Below, piece by piece: positions 1 through 8,095 of a DNA stretch of 64,000 nucleotides. The translations under genes and the position numbers were made by a program. Position 1 is the stretch's first letter, and every line of letters begins with the position of its first letter. The stretch lies in assembly GCA_028869255.1 (NCBI GenBank), contig CP110972.1, forward strand, positions 501,001 through 565,000. Direction: 5' to 3'. The notes below the pieces were generated by a model that was given only the letters and a program-made list of their open reading frames with translations, was not told the origin of the DNA and made no database searches. This DNA is from Pseudomonas poae (GTDB lineage: Bacteria > Pseudomonadota > Gammaproteobacteria > Pseudomonadales > Pseudomonadaceae).

Positions 1-1
1 C

Positions 2-265
2 ACCGCGAGCGAGATTGGCGCCCGTGAAGTGGTGGGCGATACCAAGATCGCCAAGGTGTCGATCGTGGGTGTGGGCATGCGTTCCCATGCCGGCGTTGCC
101 AGCCGCATGTTCGAGGCGCTGGCCAAGGAAAGCATCAACATCCAGATGATCTCCACCTCGGAAATCAAAGTCTCGGTGGTGATCGAAGAGAAGTACCTGG
201 AACTGGCTGTACGTGCGCTGCATACCGCTTTCGAGCTGGACGCTCCGGCCCGACAGGGCGAGTGA
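2..265 (+). CDS. lysC: Aspartate kinase, C-terminal fragment (cut by window edge)
   Basis: The frame is open from the window start and encodes the last 87 residues of an aspartokinase, the first enzyme of the aspartate family (Lys, Met, Thr, Ile, diaminopimelate). What is visible is the second ACT domain: the stretch reading [19 protein letters not shown], then [17 protein letters not shown], is the typical ACT strand-helix-strand core that binds lysine/threonine for feedback control. The kinase domain lies upstream, outside the window. A rho-independent terminator follows within 15 bases, so lysC ends its own transcript before rsmA. Adjacency to rsmA/csrA is the standard Pseudomonas arrangement and supports the call. 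Confidence 0.93.
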   Translation, partial: TASEIGAREVVGDTKIAKVSIVGVGMRSHAGVASRMFEALAKESINIQMISTSEIKVSVVIEEKYLELAVRALHTAFELDAPARQGE

Positions 266-277
266 TGCAATGCTAGG

Positions 278-309
278 AAGGCGCGGTCTAACCGCGCCTT
301 TCATTTTTT
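278..309 (+). terminator. Rho-independent terminator of lysC
   Basis: A perfect 10-bp inverted repeat (AAGGCGCGGT / ACCGCGCCTT) with a 3-base loop is followed by TTCATTTTTT. It sits 12 bases after the lysC stop. Confidence 0.85.
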
Positions 310-440
310 GTGGGGTGCATGGTCTTTTACGTGCGCTCGACAATACTTAGGCCGTTAGGGCTATGGCTATCGGGTCGTAGGTCGAACGCCTTTTTTTTGC
401 AGACTGTTGTTCCTGAACTGAAATGCGTGAGGAGAAAGGT

Positions 441-629
441 ATGCTGATTCTGACTCGTCGGTGCGCAGAAAGCCTGATTATCGGTGATGGCGAAATCACC
501 GTGACCGTGCTCGGCGTCAAAGGCAATCAAGTACGTATCGGGGTTAACGCTCCGAAAGAGGTAGCGGTCCACCGCGAGGAAATCTACCTGCGGATCAAGA
601 AAGAGAAGGACGAAGAACCAAGCCTTTAA
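441..629 (+). CDS. rsmA: Carbon storage / secondary metabolism regulator RsmA (CsrA)
   Basis: This 62-residue protein begins [16 protein letters not shown] and carries the [27 protein letters not shown] block that defines CsrA/RsmA. It is a homodimeric RNA-binding protein that blocks translation of target mRNAs at GGA motifs and is titrated by Gac-controlled sRNAs (RsmX/Y/Z) in Pseudomonas. The start at 441 is chosen over an in-frame ATG at 423 because a strong GGAGAAAGG ribosome site lies directly before it and the family always starts MLILTR. It is a single gene between the lysC terminator and tRNA-Ser. The fluorescens group usually has other paralogues (RsmE, RsmI); this one has the lysC-linked location of RsmA. 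Confidence 0.96.
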   Translation: MLILTRRCAESLIIGDGEITVTVLGVKGNQVRIGVNAPKEVAVHREEIYLRIKKEKDEEPSL

Positions 630-691
630 TTTTTATCGTTTTTTATGTTTGCAAACGGGGATGAACGTGGTTAATATACGCCCCGTGTTGC

Positions 692-782
692 GGAGAGCTG
701 GCCGAGTGGCCGAAGGCGCTCCCCTGCTAAGGGAGTACACCTCAAAAGGGTGTCGGGGGTTCGAATCCCCCGTTCTCCGCCA
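692..782 (+). tRNA. tRNA-Ser (GCT)
   Basis: A 91-base class II tRNA with a long variable arm. The acceptor GGAGAGC pairs with GTTCTCC, the discriminator is G, and CCA is encoded at 780-782. The anticodon GCT is at 726-728 in a CTGCTAA loop, with a T-loop of GGTTCGAATCC. Confidence 0.96.
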
Positions 783-890
783 TTATTTGCTTAGTACGTT
801 GCAATCTGGTTTTTTCGGTAAGTTGTTGAAATTACTCGAAAAAATAGCTTTACATAGAGATTGAACGGCCTATAATGCGCGGCAACAAAT

Positions 891-967
891 GCACTCGTAG
901 CTCAGCTGGATAGAGTACTCGGCTACGAACCGAGCGGTCACAGGTTCGAATCCTGTCGAGTGCACCA
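891..967 (+). tRNA. tRNA-Arg (ACG), copy 1
   Basis: A 77-base cloverleaf. The acceptor GCACTCG pairs with CGAGTGC, followed by A and an encoded CCA. The anticodon ACG (925-927) sits in loop CTACGAA between CTCGG and CCGAG. A TATAAT-like element about 20 bases upstream (870s) is a plausible -10. Confidence 0.97.
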
Positions 968-1039
968 TTTAAGAGTTAGTTGCAGCAATGCAGGTAGCTT
1001 GGCTCCAACCAGTTGTGATCTGGTCTAAAAACACACTCT

Positions 1040-1116
1040 GCACTCGTAGCTCAGCTGGATAGAGTACTCGGCTACGAACCGAGCGGTCACAGGTTCGAAT
1101 CCTGTCGAGTGCACCA
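1040..1116 (+). tRNA. tRNA-Arg (ACG), copy 2
   Basis: It is identical base for base to the copy at 891-967, including the encoded CCA, and lies 72 bases downstream. The two are probably co-transcribed and end at the terminator just after this copy. Confidence 0.97.
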
Positions 1117-1123
1117 TACAAAC

Positions 1124-1151
1124 AAAAAGCCCGCTTAGTGCGGGCTTTTTG
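1124..1151 (+). terminator. Terminator of the tRNA-Arg pair
   Basis: AAAAAGCCCGC, a short loop and GCGGGCTTTTT form a stem with A and T tracts on each side, 8 bases after the CCA of the second tRNA-Arg. Confidence 0.85.
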
Positions 1152-1455
1152 CCGTCTGGGGTTTTGTAGGGCTTCATCTTTTTCTCCTGCCTCCATGTGT
1201 TTTCCTTTCTTGCTGCGGCGTCGCAGTTCATAGATGCGGCCGATGTTTAGCTTTGGCTCGCAAGCGCTTGTTCTTTCCAGTTTTTTGACGTTAAAAGTCG
1301 GCGCACGGTGTATCATTGCGCCCGTCAGCCCCGCCGGGGCTTGTGGAATACCTCCATGGACTTACCCAGTAGTTACTCAGTACCCCGTTTTTCCAATCAT
1401 GAATTGACTGATTGATCCTTCCGGCGTGCCCCGCTGCTGGGAGTGGAGTTCGCCT
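1152..1455. other. Intergenic stretch between tRNA-Arg and mgtE
   Basis: I see no convincing gene on either strand. The long minus-strand open frame crossing it is the mirror of mgtE. The last 100 bases presumably hold the mgtE promoter and leader; MgtE genes are often Mg2+-responsive, but I cannot identify a riboswitch fold with confidence. Confidence 0.4.
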
Positions 1456-2898
1456 ATGACCGAAGTAGAAGTTAAGAAAACACAAGAAAGCCTGCAGGAT
1501 CGCCTGGCTCAAGTCATCGAGCTGCTGCAGCGCCAGCGTGTGGTCGAAGACCTCACGCACCGCCAGGAAGGCCCGAACAAAGACCACGTTGAAAACCTGG
1601 TCCACCGGCAGAACCTCGTCGAGTTGCAACGCAAGCTCGATGACCTGCACTCCGCCGACGTCGCCTATATTCTCGAAGCTTTGCCGCTGGATGATCGACT
1701 GACCCTCTGGCAGTTGGTCAAGGCCGACCGCGACGGCGACATCCTGCTTGAAGTATCCGACTCCGTTCGTGAAACCCTGATCGCCGACATGGATGATCAC
1801 GAACTCCTGGCTGCCGCCAAGGAGATGGACGCCGACGAGCTGGCCGACCTGGCCCCTGAGCTGCCCCGTGATGTTGTCCACGAGCTGATGGAGGCCCTCG
1901 ACAGCCAACAGCGTGAGCGCGTGCGCTCCGCGTTGTCCTATGACGAGGATCAGGTCGGCGCCCTGATGGACTTCGAGATGGTCACCATCCGCGAAGACGT
2001 CAGCCTGGAAGTGGTTTTGCGCTACCTGCGCCGGCTGAAAGAGCTGCCGGGGCATACCGACAAGCTGTTTGTGGTCGACTACGAAGGCATCCTCAAGGGC
2101 GTGCTGCCGATCAAGCGCCTGCTGGTAAATGATCCCGACAAAAAAGTTGCGGATTTGATGGCCAGCGATACGGTGAGTTTTCACCCGGATGAGGACGCCT
2201 ACGAAGCCGCTCAGGCGTTTGAGCGTTATGACTTGATTTCTGCACCGGTGGTCGACAAGAACGGCAAGCTGATTGGCCGTTTGACCATCGACGAAATGGT
2301 CGACCTGATTCGTGAAGAGAGTGAAACTGAAGTCCTCAACATGGCGGGTTTGCGTGAAGAGGAAGATATTTTTGCATCGGTCTGGCGTTCTCTGCATAAC
2401 CGCTGGGCCTGGCTGGCGGTCAATCTGATTACCGCCTTCATTGCCTCGCGCGTCATCGGGCTGTTCGAGGGCTCTATCGAGAAGCTGGTGGCCCTCGCGG
2501 CGTTGATGCCGATTGTCGCGGGCATTGGTGGTAACTCGGGTAACCAGACCATCACCATGATCGTGCGCGCCATGGCACTGGATCAGGTGAGTACTGCCAA
2601 TTCTTCGCGCCTGCTGCGTAAAGAGTTGGCGGTGGGTCTGATCAACGGCCTGGTATGGGGAGGTGTGATTGGCGTCGTGGCCTACTTGCTGTATGGCAGT
2701 TGGTCGCTCGGCGTGGTGATGACCGCCGCCATGACCCTCAACCTGCTGCTGGCGGCGCTGATGGGGGTGTTGATCCCCATGACCCTGGCACGCCTGGGGC
2801 GCGACCCTGCGATGGGTGCCAGCGTGATGATCACGGCCATGACCGACAGTGGTGGTTTCTTCATCTTCCTGGGCCTGGCGACGATCTTCCTGTTGTAA
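1456..2898 (+). CDS. mgtE: Magnesium transporter MgtE
   Basis: 480 residues with the MgtE order. An acidic N-terminal superhelical domain (about residues 30-135, with LHSADVAYILEALP and MDADELADLAPELP repeats) is followed by a CBS pair (about 140-265) and a five-helix membrane domain. The membrane domain holds the signature PIVAGIGGNSGNQTIT and ends in TDSGGFFIFLGLATIFLL. It is a Mg2+-gated inner-membrane channel; the cytosolic domains close the pore when Mg2+ is plentiful. The start at 1456 follows GGGAGTGGAG, and a start 30 bases earlier lacks homology. In P. aeruginosa the homologue also influences type III secretion expression (family knowledge), which is of interest given the hrp-box gene at 14.2 kb. 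Confidence 0.95.
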   Translation: MTEVEVKKTQESLQDRLAQVIELLQRQRVVEDLTHRQEGPNKDHVENLVHRQNLVELQRKLDDLHSADVAYILEALPLDDRLTLWQLVKADRDGDILLEVSDSVRETLIADMDDHELLAAAKEMDADELADLAPELPRDVVHELMEALDSQQRERVRSALSYDEDQVGALMDFEMVTIREDVSLEVVLRYLRRLKELPGHTDKLFVVDYEGILKGVLPIKRLLVNDPDKKVADLMASDTVSFHPDEDAYEAAQAFERYDLISAPVVDKNGKLIGRLTIDEMVDLIREESETEVLNMAGLREEEDIFASVWRSLHNRWAWLAVNLITAFIASRVIGLFEGSIEKLVALAALMPIVAGIGGNSGNQTITMIVRAMALDQVSTANSSRLLRKELAVGLINGLVWGGVIGVVAYLLYGSWSLGVVMTAAMTLNLLLAALMGVLIPMTLARLGRDPAMGASVMITAMTDSGGFFIFLGLATIFLL

Positions 2899-2905
2899 CC
2901 CTTCC

Positions 2906-2930
2906 GGCGGGAGCAAATCTGCTCCCGCCT
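2906..2930 (+). terminator. Terminator of mgtE
   Basis: GGCGGGAGCA and TGCTCCCGCC form a 10-bp stem seven bases after the mgtE stop, followed by a weak T-rich tail (TTGCTTT). Confidence 0.7.
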
Positions 2931-2967
2931 TGCTTTCCCTTCCCGGCTTTCCCCGCCAAATCGCACG

Positions 2968-2994
2968 CAAAAAAAAGCCAGCACATGGCTGGCT
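2968..2994 (-). terminator. Terminator of amrZ
   Basis: Read on the minus strand, AGCCAGC and GCTGGCT flank a 5-base loop and are followed by eight Ts. It ends the convergent amrZ transcript 18 bases after its stop. Confidence 0.85.
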
Positions 2995-3012
2995 TCGGCT
3001 TTCAGTTGTAAA

Positions 3013-3339
3013 TCAATTGGCTTCTGCGGCCGCCTCAACGTCGTGCGCAATAAGCGAGACGAGAGCATTTTGCTGGCGGTGGGAGAGCTGACGAAAACGC
3101 TGCAGCAGTTCGCGTTCGTGCAGTGACAGCTCTGGGCTGTCCAGGCGCATGCTCAACTCGTCGCCCAGCGCACCTTCCTGAATAAGGCTCTGTTCCAGGC
3201 GCGCGATGATTTCGGAGTTCATGCTGCGGTGATGATTGCGAGCCACCTCGGCAATGCGTTCCCGCATTCCGTCTGGCAGACGTACGACGAACTTGTCAGC
3301 CGTACGGCTGGAATAAATTGCCTGTTTCAATGGGCGCAT
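3013..3339 (-). CDS. amrZ: Ribbon-helix-helix regulator AmrZ
   Basis: 108 residues, beginning [22 protein letters not shown]. This is the extended N-terminus and RHH strand of AmrZ (alginate and motility regulator Z), followed by [26 protein letters not shown], the two helices of an Arc/MetJ DNA-binding fold. The C-terminal part (about 70-105) is the tetramerisation region. In Pseudomonas AmrZ activates exopolysaccharide genes and represses fleQ, hence the whole flagellar cascade, and affects c-di-GMP enzymes. The flagellar block starts 3 kb away but the genes are not co-transcribed. In related species amrZ is transcribed from an AlgU (sigma-22) promoter; a candidate is listed at 3397-3422. 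A terminator follows. Confidence 0.93.
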   Translation of the reverse strand: MRPLKQAIYSSRTADKFVVRLPDGMRERIAEVARNHHRSMNSEIIARLEQSLIQEGALGDELSMRLDSPELSLHERELLQRFRQLSHRQQNALVSLIAHDVEAAAEAN

Positions 3340-3396
3340 ATATTTAACCGGTTAGTTCAGGGGAGCGGTTTTTGGAATTGGCCGCAAGATGAGTGT

Positions 3397-3422
3397 TAAG
3401 ACAAGGCTCACGACTAAAGTTC
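3397..3422 (-). promoter_or_regulatory. Candidate AlgU (sigma-22) promoter of amrZ
   Basis: On the minus strand GAACTT (3417-3422) matches the -35 exactly and TCTTA (3397-3401) resembles the -10. The spacer is 15 bases against the usual 16-17, so the match is imperfect. Position, about 58 bases before amrZ, and known AlgU control of amrZ in relatives support it. Confidence 0.5.
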
Positions 3423-3728
3423 AACCCTAATTGCAAAGAGGCCGCATCATGCCTCAGATTTGACATTTCCTTGGCGTCAATTCTGTGACAAATATTGAAC
3501 TGCCTAAAGGCTTTATGCCAGCACTCATTTGCATTTTTGCGGACTGGTTGGAAAACTTTTCAACCAGTGGTTCCGCAACGGAACTTCCCGTAAGTCTGGG
3601 TCGCCAGGGGGTTTGAGGCCGCACATGCTATAGCAAACTGGCCTTTTGCCCTCATTTTTAAGACTAGTGGCAATTTGCCGATTAGCGAGGGTGAGGCGAC
3701 ATAAGGTAAGGCGGGGAGGAGGAGGGGT
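3423..3728. other. Intergenic region upstream of amrZ with a 24-bp palindrome
   Basis: No gene is convincing here. CTGGTTG (3544-3550) and CAACCAG (3561-3567) flank an AAAA/TTTT centre, forming a 24-bp near-palindrome that could be a protein-binding site or a weak hairpin. The remainder is probably amrZ control DNA and the 3' trailer of the small gene ending at 3729. Confidence 0.4.
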
Positions 3729-3908
3729 TCAGCGTAGAACCGGATCGAACTTGATTCTGCGGCCAACGATCAGCGTGAGCAGCAGCAGGCTCGCAAACAC
3801 GCCAGTGGCAACGAATGCGGTGGTTTGCCCGTCCTGAGAGTCGGCGCTAAGGCCCAGGATGCCGGTTATCGCGGTCAGGCATAAAAACAGCCAGGCAGAT
3901 TTGGTCAT
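3729..3908 (-). CDS. Small membrane protein (59 residues), function unknown
   Basis: It reads from ATG at 3908 to TGA at 3729: MTKSAWLFLCLTAITG, then ILGLSADSQDGQ, then a hydrophobic stretch (AFVATGVFASLLLLTLIVG) ending RRIKFDPVLR. Two membrane segments (about 5-21 and 31-50) are joined by a short polar turn, with positive residues at the C-terminus, so both ends are probably cytoplasmic. It lies 11 bases downstream of the 77-residue gene on the same strand, so the two likely form a small operon. I recognise no family. Confidence 0.65.
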   Translation of the reverse strand: MTKSAWLFLCLTAITGILGLSADSQDGQTTAFVATGVFASLLLLTLIVGRRIKFDPVLR

Positions 3909-3919
3909 GAACGGCTTCC

Positions 3920-4147
3920 TCAGAAAACCCAGTGTTCAGATGCAGGTGCAGTCTGGGTGCCTTCGGTCAGGCGTACCGGCGATTGCGCGTTAGGCGTCAT
4001 CACCGCCAGTTGCGGGCGTTGTTGCAGGTGGTGCGGTACCGCCTGGCTGATCTGTGCGGGATCGTCAGTGCCAGTCGATTGGAAATGGAACATCAGCAGT
4101 GCAGCCAGGGCTACGGTGTTGAGGGCTAACAGAAGGGCACTGTTCAT
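3920..4147 (-). CDS. Small single-span membrane or exported protein, unknown
   Basis: 75 residues starting MNSALLLALNTVALAALLMF, one hydrophobic helix at the extreme N-terminus, followed by a polar, Gln/Pro-rich tail (HHLQQRPQLAV, TPNAQSP) that would face the periplasm. There is no clear signal peptidase site, so it is more likely anchored than released. Two ATGs six bases apart are possible: 4153 lies only 3 bases after GGAG, while 4147 has a 9-base spacing and is preferred. It is followed after 11 bases by the 59-residue membrane protein gene. Function is not known. Confidence 0.6.
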   Translation of the reverse strand: MNSALLLALNTVALAALLMFHFQSTGTDDPAQISQAVPHHLQQRPQLAVMTPNAQSPVRLTEGTQTAPASEHWVF

Positions 4148-4153
4148 GGTCAT

Positions 4154-4473
4154 GTTCTCCGCTTAACGCCGTGGCTGAATGGGTCTTGTAGGAGAAGTAT
4201 TGCAGGTCTCGTGCCAATCTATTAATTCAATAAAATCAATGAGTTGAGTCTACTTTAGATTGCGCAAAGGTTGCAATTTGCAATGCTGGCATTTTAGCGG
4301 AGTGCATTTTGCACGATGGCGCCGGGTGCCCGTATTTACTGGGCGAAACCCGGATCGTCCAGACAAGGATCGGCCTACACTCAAAAAGCCCACGGACGAC
4401 ATGACAAAACCAACCTCGGCCGTTAACATGCACGCCGTCCGTCGCGGTGCCTCTGGCCCGATGACTGTCATTA
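4154..4473. other. Intergenic region between small gene and tRNA-Arg(CCT)
   Basis: I see no coding frame with a ribosome site. The DNA is locally AT-rich (4210-4300), consistent with promoters firing outward on both sides. A short GC hairpin around 4328-4365 has no T tract. Nothing else was identified. Confidence 0.4.
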
Positions 4474-4550
4474 GTCCCAGTAGCTCAATTGGATAGAGCA
4501 TCCCCCTCCTAAGGGGAAGGTTGGCCGTTCGAACCGGCCCTGGGACACCA
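4474..4550 (+). tRNA. tRNA-Arg (CCT)
   Basis: A 77-base cloverleaf. The acceptor GTCCCAG pairs with CTGGGAC, the discriminator is A, and CCA is encoded. The anticodon CCT is at 4508-4510 in loop CTCCTAA between TCCCC and GGGGA. Confidence 0.96.
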
Positions 4551-4555
4551 GATTC

Positions 4556-4592
4556 AAAGCCCTGCACAGAATATTCTGGCGGGGCTTTTTTG
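4556..4592 (+). terminator. Terminator of tRNA-Arg(CCT)
   Basis: AAAGCCC and GGGGCTTT form the outer stem with CAGAAT/ATTCTG as an inner stem, followed by a run of T. It lies five bases after the tRNA. Confidence 0.8.
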
Positions 4593-4825
4593 TGCGCGCT
4601 CGATCTTTTCAAAGACCAGTCGAACCTTGCTGCCGATCAAGGTTCACAGCAGGTGCTGACGGGTATTTTGCGCAACGGTGTACCTTGCACGCCACCCGGC
4701 AGCGTCTGAGCTGGTAAGCAAAATAATCCCCGGAAACAGCGCCTTTCGCCTGTCCGGACCCGGCAACCCCGGACTATCATGCCGATAGCCCTGTCTCTCA
4801 CTGCAAGGAGCCGCTCGGAACGCCG

Positions 4826-6205
4826 ATGCGCCAGATCTGGAAACCTTTTCGAGCCCTTTATTTCGCCTCCTTGATGATGCTGATCGGCTCCGGCCTGCTC
4901 AGTACCTACCTGGCCCTGCGCCTGGCGGCCGATCATGTCGACAGCCTATGGGTGGGTGCGCTGATGGCGGCCAACTATTTTGGCCTGGTGCTGGGTGGCA
5001 AGATCGGGCATCGCCTGATTGGTCGTGTCGGGCACATCCGGGCTTACGCTACCTGTGCCGGGATCGTCGGTGCGGCGGTGTTGGGCCACGGCCTGATCAA
5101 CTGGCTGCCAGCCTGGATCGTGCTGCGGATGATCGTGGGCCTGGGGATGATGTGCCAGTACATGGTGATCGAAAGCTGGCTCAATGAGCAGGCGGACGCG
5201 AAGCAGCGTGGCGCGGTGTTCAGTGGCTATATGATTGCCTCCTACCTGGGGTTGGTGTTGGGCCAGCTGATTCTGGTGATGCATCCCCAGCTCGGCCTTG
5301 AATTGCTGATGCTGGTGGCGCTGTGCTTTGCCCTGTGCCTGGTGCCGGTGGCCATGACGCGCCGTATTCACCCGGCGCCTCTGCACCCCGCGCCGATGGA
5401 GCCGCGCTTCTTTATCAAGCGCGTGCCGCAGTCGCTGAGTACCGTGCTGGGAGCGGGTTTGATCGTGGGTTCCTTCTACGGTCTGGCGCCGTTGTATGCC
5501 TCTCAGCAGGGGCTTACCACCGAGCAGGTGGGTCTGTTTATGGGTAGCTGCATTTTTGCCGGCCTGGTGGTGCAGTGGCCATTGGGCTGGCTGTCGGACC
5601 GCTATGATCGCGCGCTATTGATTCGTTGCTTTGCCCTCTGCCTGGCGGTGGCGGCCTTGCCGTTGGCGTTGCTGACTAAAGTGCCGCTGGAAGTGTTGTT
5701 CGTGGCGGGCTTCTTGTGTTCCCTGGTGCAGTTCTGCCTGTACCCGCTGGCGGTGGCGTTTTCCAATGACCACGTCGAAGGTGACCGTCGCGTATCGCTC
5801 ACGGCCATGCTGCTGGTGACTTACGGCGTGGGTGCCAGCATCGGGCCGTTGCTGGCCGGTGTGGTGATGAAAATGTTCGGCAGTCACATGCTCTATGCGT
5901 TTTTCAGCCTGTGCGCGTTGATCCTGGTGTGGCGTATCCGGCCTAAAGCCGTGACCAACCTGCACCAGGTGGACGACGCGCCACTGCACCATGTGGCGAT
6001 GCCCGACAGCATGTCCAGTTCGCCGTTGGTCGCTTGCCTTGATCCGCGGGTGGATGAGGCGGTGGTGCAGGAGCAGATGCAGACTGCCGCGCCTGAGCCC
6101 GAAGCCGAGCCCGACCCTGCGGTGGATGAGCCGGCGGACGAAGTGCCGACTGACCCACTGGATCCGGACGAACATCCCCACGATTTGAGCAGGGCGCGCC
6201 CCTGA
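4826..6205 (+). CDS. MFS transporter, YcaD-like
   Basis: 459 residues with twelve predicted membrane helices in two blocks of six (about 10-180 and 205-375). The conserved loop after helix 2 is GGKIGHRLIGRVGHIRAYA, the MFS motif A, repeated in degenerate form as GWLSDRYDRALLIR after helix 8. The WLNEQADAKQRGAVFSGYM stretch matches the YcaD/MFS_1 branch. The last 80 residues are a cytoplasmic tail rich in Glu, Pro and Asp (PEPEAEPDPAVDEPADE) that is unusual in length. Substrate is unknown. The start ATG at 4826 is 5-6 bases after GGAA. It is a single gene ended by a strong terminator shared with flgZ. Confidence 0.85.
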   Translation: MRQIWKPFRALYFASLMMLIGSGLLSTYLALRLAADHVDSLWVGALMAANYFGLVLGGKIGHRLIGRVGHIRAYATCAGIVGAAVLGHGLINWLPAWIVLRMIVGLGMMCQYMVIESWLNEQADAKQRGAVFSGYMIASYLGLVLGQLILVMHPQLGLELLMLVALCFALCLVPVAMTRRIHPAPLHPAPMEPRFFIKRVPQSLSTVLGAGLIVGSFYGLAPLYASQQGLTTEQVGLFMGSCIFAGLVVQWPLGWLSDRYDRALLIRCFALCLAVAALPLALLTKVPLEVLFVAGFLCSLVQFCLYPLAVAFSNDHVEGDRRVSLTAMLLVTYGVGASIGPLLAGVVMKMFGSHMLYAFFSLCALILVWRIRPKAVTNLHQVDDAPLHHVAMPDSMSSSPLVACLDPRVDEAVVQEQMQTAAPEPEAEPDPAVDEPADEVPTDPLDPDEHPHDLSRARP

Positions 6206-6210
6206 AAGCA

Positions 6211-6248
6211 AAAACGGGCAGATCCCATCAGGATCTGCCCGTTTTTTT
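6211..6248. terminator. Bidirectional terminator between MFS gene and flgZ
   Basis: AAAACGGGCAGATCC and GGATCTGCCCGTTTT form a 15-bp perfect stem with A and T tracts on either side, so it can stop transcription from both converging genes. Confidence 0.92.
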
Positions 6249-6265
6249 ATCGCGATCTTTAAGGT

Positions 6266-7015
6266 TTAAAAATCGTCGTCTTTGTCAAAGCGCCGTGCTT
6301 CGCGTTGCAGCTGGTACACGAACCGCTCGACCTGGCGTTGTACCAGGCCGCTCATGTTGTGGAAGCGCACGCCGGCAAAGGTGGTGTTGATCTTCTCTTC
6401 GAAGTGCAGGTATCGCAGTTCCACCGAGGTGGTCATGCTGCCAAAGGGCAGGGCGGCGATAAAGCGGTCATAGACCTGGCCCAGTTGCAGGCGCTCGGAG
6501 ATGTCCCCTTCAAAGCGCAATTTGCAGCCGGTGGCGGAAATATCCAGCAGTTTGCCGTTGACGGGGGCTTTGAGCTTCTCGCCCCCCAGCTCGATGTTGA
6601 CCAGTTGGGCCAGCTTCAGGGCGGCGCGAAAAGCGTTGCGGCGCTGGTGGTAAACCACCTCATCGGGCAGGCTGCCGGTGTAGATACGGTGGCCGTCCTT
6701 TTCGCTGATGCTCAGGCTGCCGTTGCTTTCCCACGCGACGCGCACGCCATCGTGGAAGCCTTCGATGCGGAAGGGCTCGCCGTTTTCCAGGTGACGTTCG
6801 CCGTCACGCGGGATCATTTCGTCCAGGACCAGGGTGCCGCCGTCCCGGTCGACGTCCACCAGGTAGCTCTGAAAGCGCTGGCTGCGTTCGTGGAAGGTGA
6901 TGATCAGCGGGTCGTGGCTTTCTTGCAGCATCCGCAGGGTGCCGGCGATTTCCAGAGGCGTGGTGAGGACCTTGGGGGGCTGCGGAGCATCTTCCGCATT
7001 AAGGGCGTTGAACAC
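6266..7015 (-). CDS. flgZ: c-di-GMP-binding flagellar brake protein (YcgR/FlgZ)
   Basis: 249 residues: an N-terminal YcgR domain (about 20-115) followed by a PilZ domain (about 120-235). The PilZ c-di-GMP signature is complete: RRNAFR gives the RxxxR loop and DISATG the D/NxSxxG strand. When c-di-GMP is high such proteins bind the flagellar motor/stator and slow swimming. In P. putida and P. fluorescens the gene beside flgMN is called flgZ. Start: homology favours GTG at 7015 (VFNALNAED, after GGAAGA); an ATG 48 bases upstream would add an atypical 16-residue leader. It is downstream of flgN with a 96-base gap. Confidence 0.9.
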   Translation of the reverse strand: MFNALNAEDAPQPPKVLTTPLEIAGTLRMLQESHDPLIITFHERSQRFQSYLVDVDRDGGTLVLDEMIPRDGERHLENGEPFRIEGFHDGVRVAWESNGSLSISEKDGHRIYTGSLPDEVVYHQRRNAFRAALKLAQLVNIELGGEKLKAPVNGKLLDISATGCKLRFEGDISERLQLGQVYDRFIAALPFGSMTTSVELRYLHFEEKINTTFAGVRFHNMSGLVQRQVERFVYQLQREARRFDKDDDF

Positions 7016-7111
7016 GGTTCTTCCATCTCCAGACAAAATACGACTACACGCAAAAGCAGGCATTCTGCCAGTATGTGGCGCGCCTTGGATAGGGCACGCT
7101 GTAAACCGGCA

Positions 7112-7582
7112 TCAGGCTTGGCTGCGGGTGCTTGGCTTGACCAGGCGCGAGGTGGAACCCTGGGCGTTATAAAGCGCCGGAGGCTCTCCGCCGTGAAGTA
7201 TACGCAACTGGTTGGCGGTCGTAGCTTGCTGAAGCTGGATCGACTGACCGTTGAGCAGGTTGGCTTCCTGGCACTGGGCGAGCAATTGAGTGAGTTCTTT
7301 GCTCTGGGCCAGTAGTTGATCACCGACCGAGGAGTGGCTGGCCAGCTGCGCCAGGCCATCGTGGTCTGCCGCAAGGCCCAGGCTGATAAGGATCTGGCTG
7401 CGTTTTTTGCCGTGCTGTTCCAGCAAGACAATCAATGACTGCTTGCGCGCCAGAATTTCTTCCAGCAAGGGCATGTCGCGGCCGTAGAGGGCCAAGGATT
7501 CCTCCTTGAGCAGCTCGAGCAGCTGTTGCGTCGGCGCGTGATCATCAATGATCAGTTGAAGCAATTGTTCGTCGTGATGCAT
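7112..7582 (-). CDS. flgN: Flagellar export chaperone FlgN
   Basis: 156 residues, nearly all helix, with long amphipathic heptad-like segments (LLELLKEESLALYGRDMPLLEEILARKQ) typical of FlgN/FliT-type export chaperones. It binds the hook-filament junction proteins FlgK and FlgL in the cytoplasm and delivers them to the flagellar export gate. It follows flgM by 48 bases on the same strand, the usual Pseudomonas flgM-flgN pair, and precedes flgZ. Sequence similarity in the family is low, so the call relies on size, helix content and synteny. Confidence 0.88.
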   Translation of the reverse strand: MHHDEQLLQLIIDDHAPTQQLLELLKEESLALYGRDMPLLEEILARKQSLIVLLEQHGKKRSQILISLGLAADHDGLAQLASHSSVGDQLLAQSKELTQLLAQCQEANLLNGQSIQLQQATTANQLRILHGGEPPALYNAQGSTSRLVKPSTRSQA

Positions 7583-7630
7583 GGCTGGCCTTGGGGTTTA
7601 AGCGTCCAAAAGCCCGGCGCAGGCCTTTGC

Positions 7631-7954
7631 CTAACGCTCGGCTTCGAAATTAAGCAGCTTGCTGGCTACACGGTTGCTGTCGACTTTGTAGCTGCCATCG
7701 GCGATTGCCTGTTTCAATTCGGCCACACGGGCTTTATTGACGACGGGTTGATCGCGCAGCGAGTCAGTGACCTTCTGCAACTGTTGAGCCTCATTGCTCA
7801 GGTGTACGGATTCCCCGCTCTGGCTGGCGCTCGCCTGTTCTGCCTTGACGGGCAGTGGCTGGGCCTTGGCTTCTACGCTGTCCTTGGCACCGGTGGTGCG
7901 CGTGGAGCCCGTCGTGGCCGGGGTGTTATTTAAACGACTGAAATCGATGACCAT
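7631..7954 (-). CDS. flgM: Anti-sigma-28 factor FlgM
   Basis: 107 residues beginning [10 protein letters not shown], with a disordered Ser/Thr/Ala-rich N-terminal half and a C-terminal helical half ([44 protein letters not shown]). The last motif is the FlgM helix that binds FliA; FlgM holds sigma-28 inactive until exported through a finished hook. The ATG at 7954 is preferred, with AGAGG about 10 bases upstream and the family N-terminus; the longer open frame upstream has no homology. A sigma-28 promoter at 7992-8018 shows that flgM is itself under FliA control. Confidence 0.93.
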   Translation of the reverse strand: MVIDFSRLNNTPATTGSTRTTGAKDSVEAKAQPLPVKAEQASASQSGESVHLSNEAQQLQKVTDSLRDQPVVNKARVAELKQAIADGSYKVDSNRVASKLLNFEAER

Positions 7955-7991
7955 GATAAAAAAACCTCTGGGTATTTGGACGCTTGCCATG

Positions 7992-8018
7992 TTTTCGGCC
8001 ATACCCGGACAAACTTTA
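7992..8018 (-). promoter_or_regulatory. Sigma-28 (FliA) promoter of flgM
   Basis: On the minus strand TAAAGTTT, an 11-base spacer and GCCGAAAA match the FliA consensus (TAAAGTTT-N11-GCCGATAA) at 15 of 16 positions, 38 bases before the flgM ATG and inside the flgA-flgM gap. Confidence 0.9.
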
Positions 8019-8095
8019 GGCTCGAATGACAATAGACTGCACAGGCCGGCACCCAACCGACAGTGTAGGAAAAGCTGGCGTCCGACACCAGTGGT

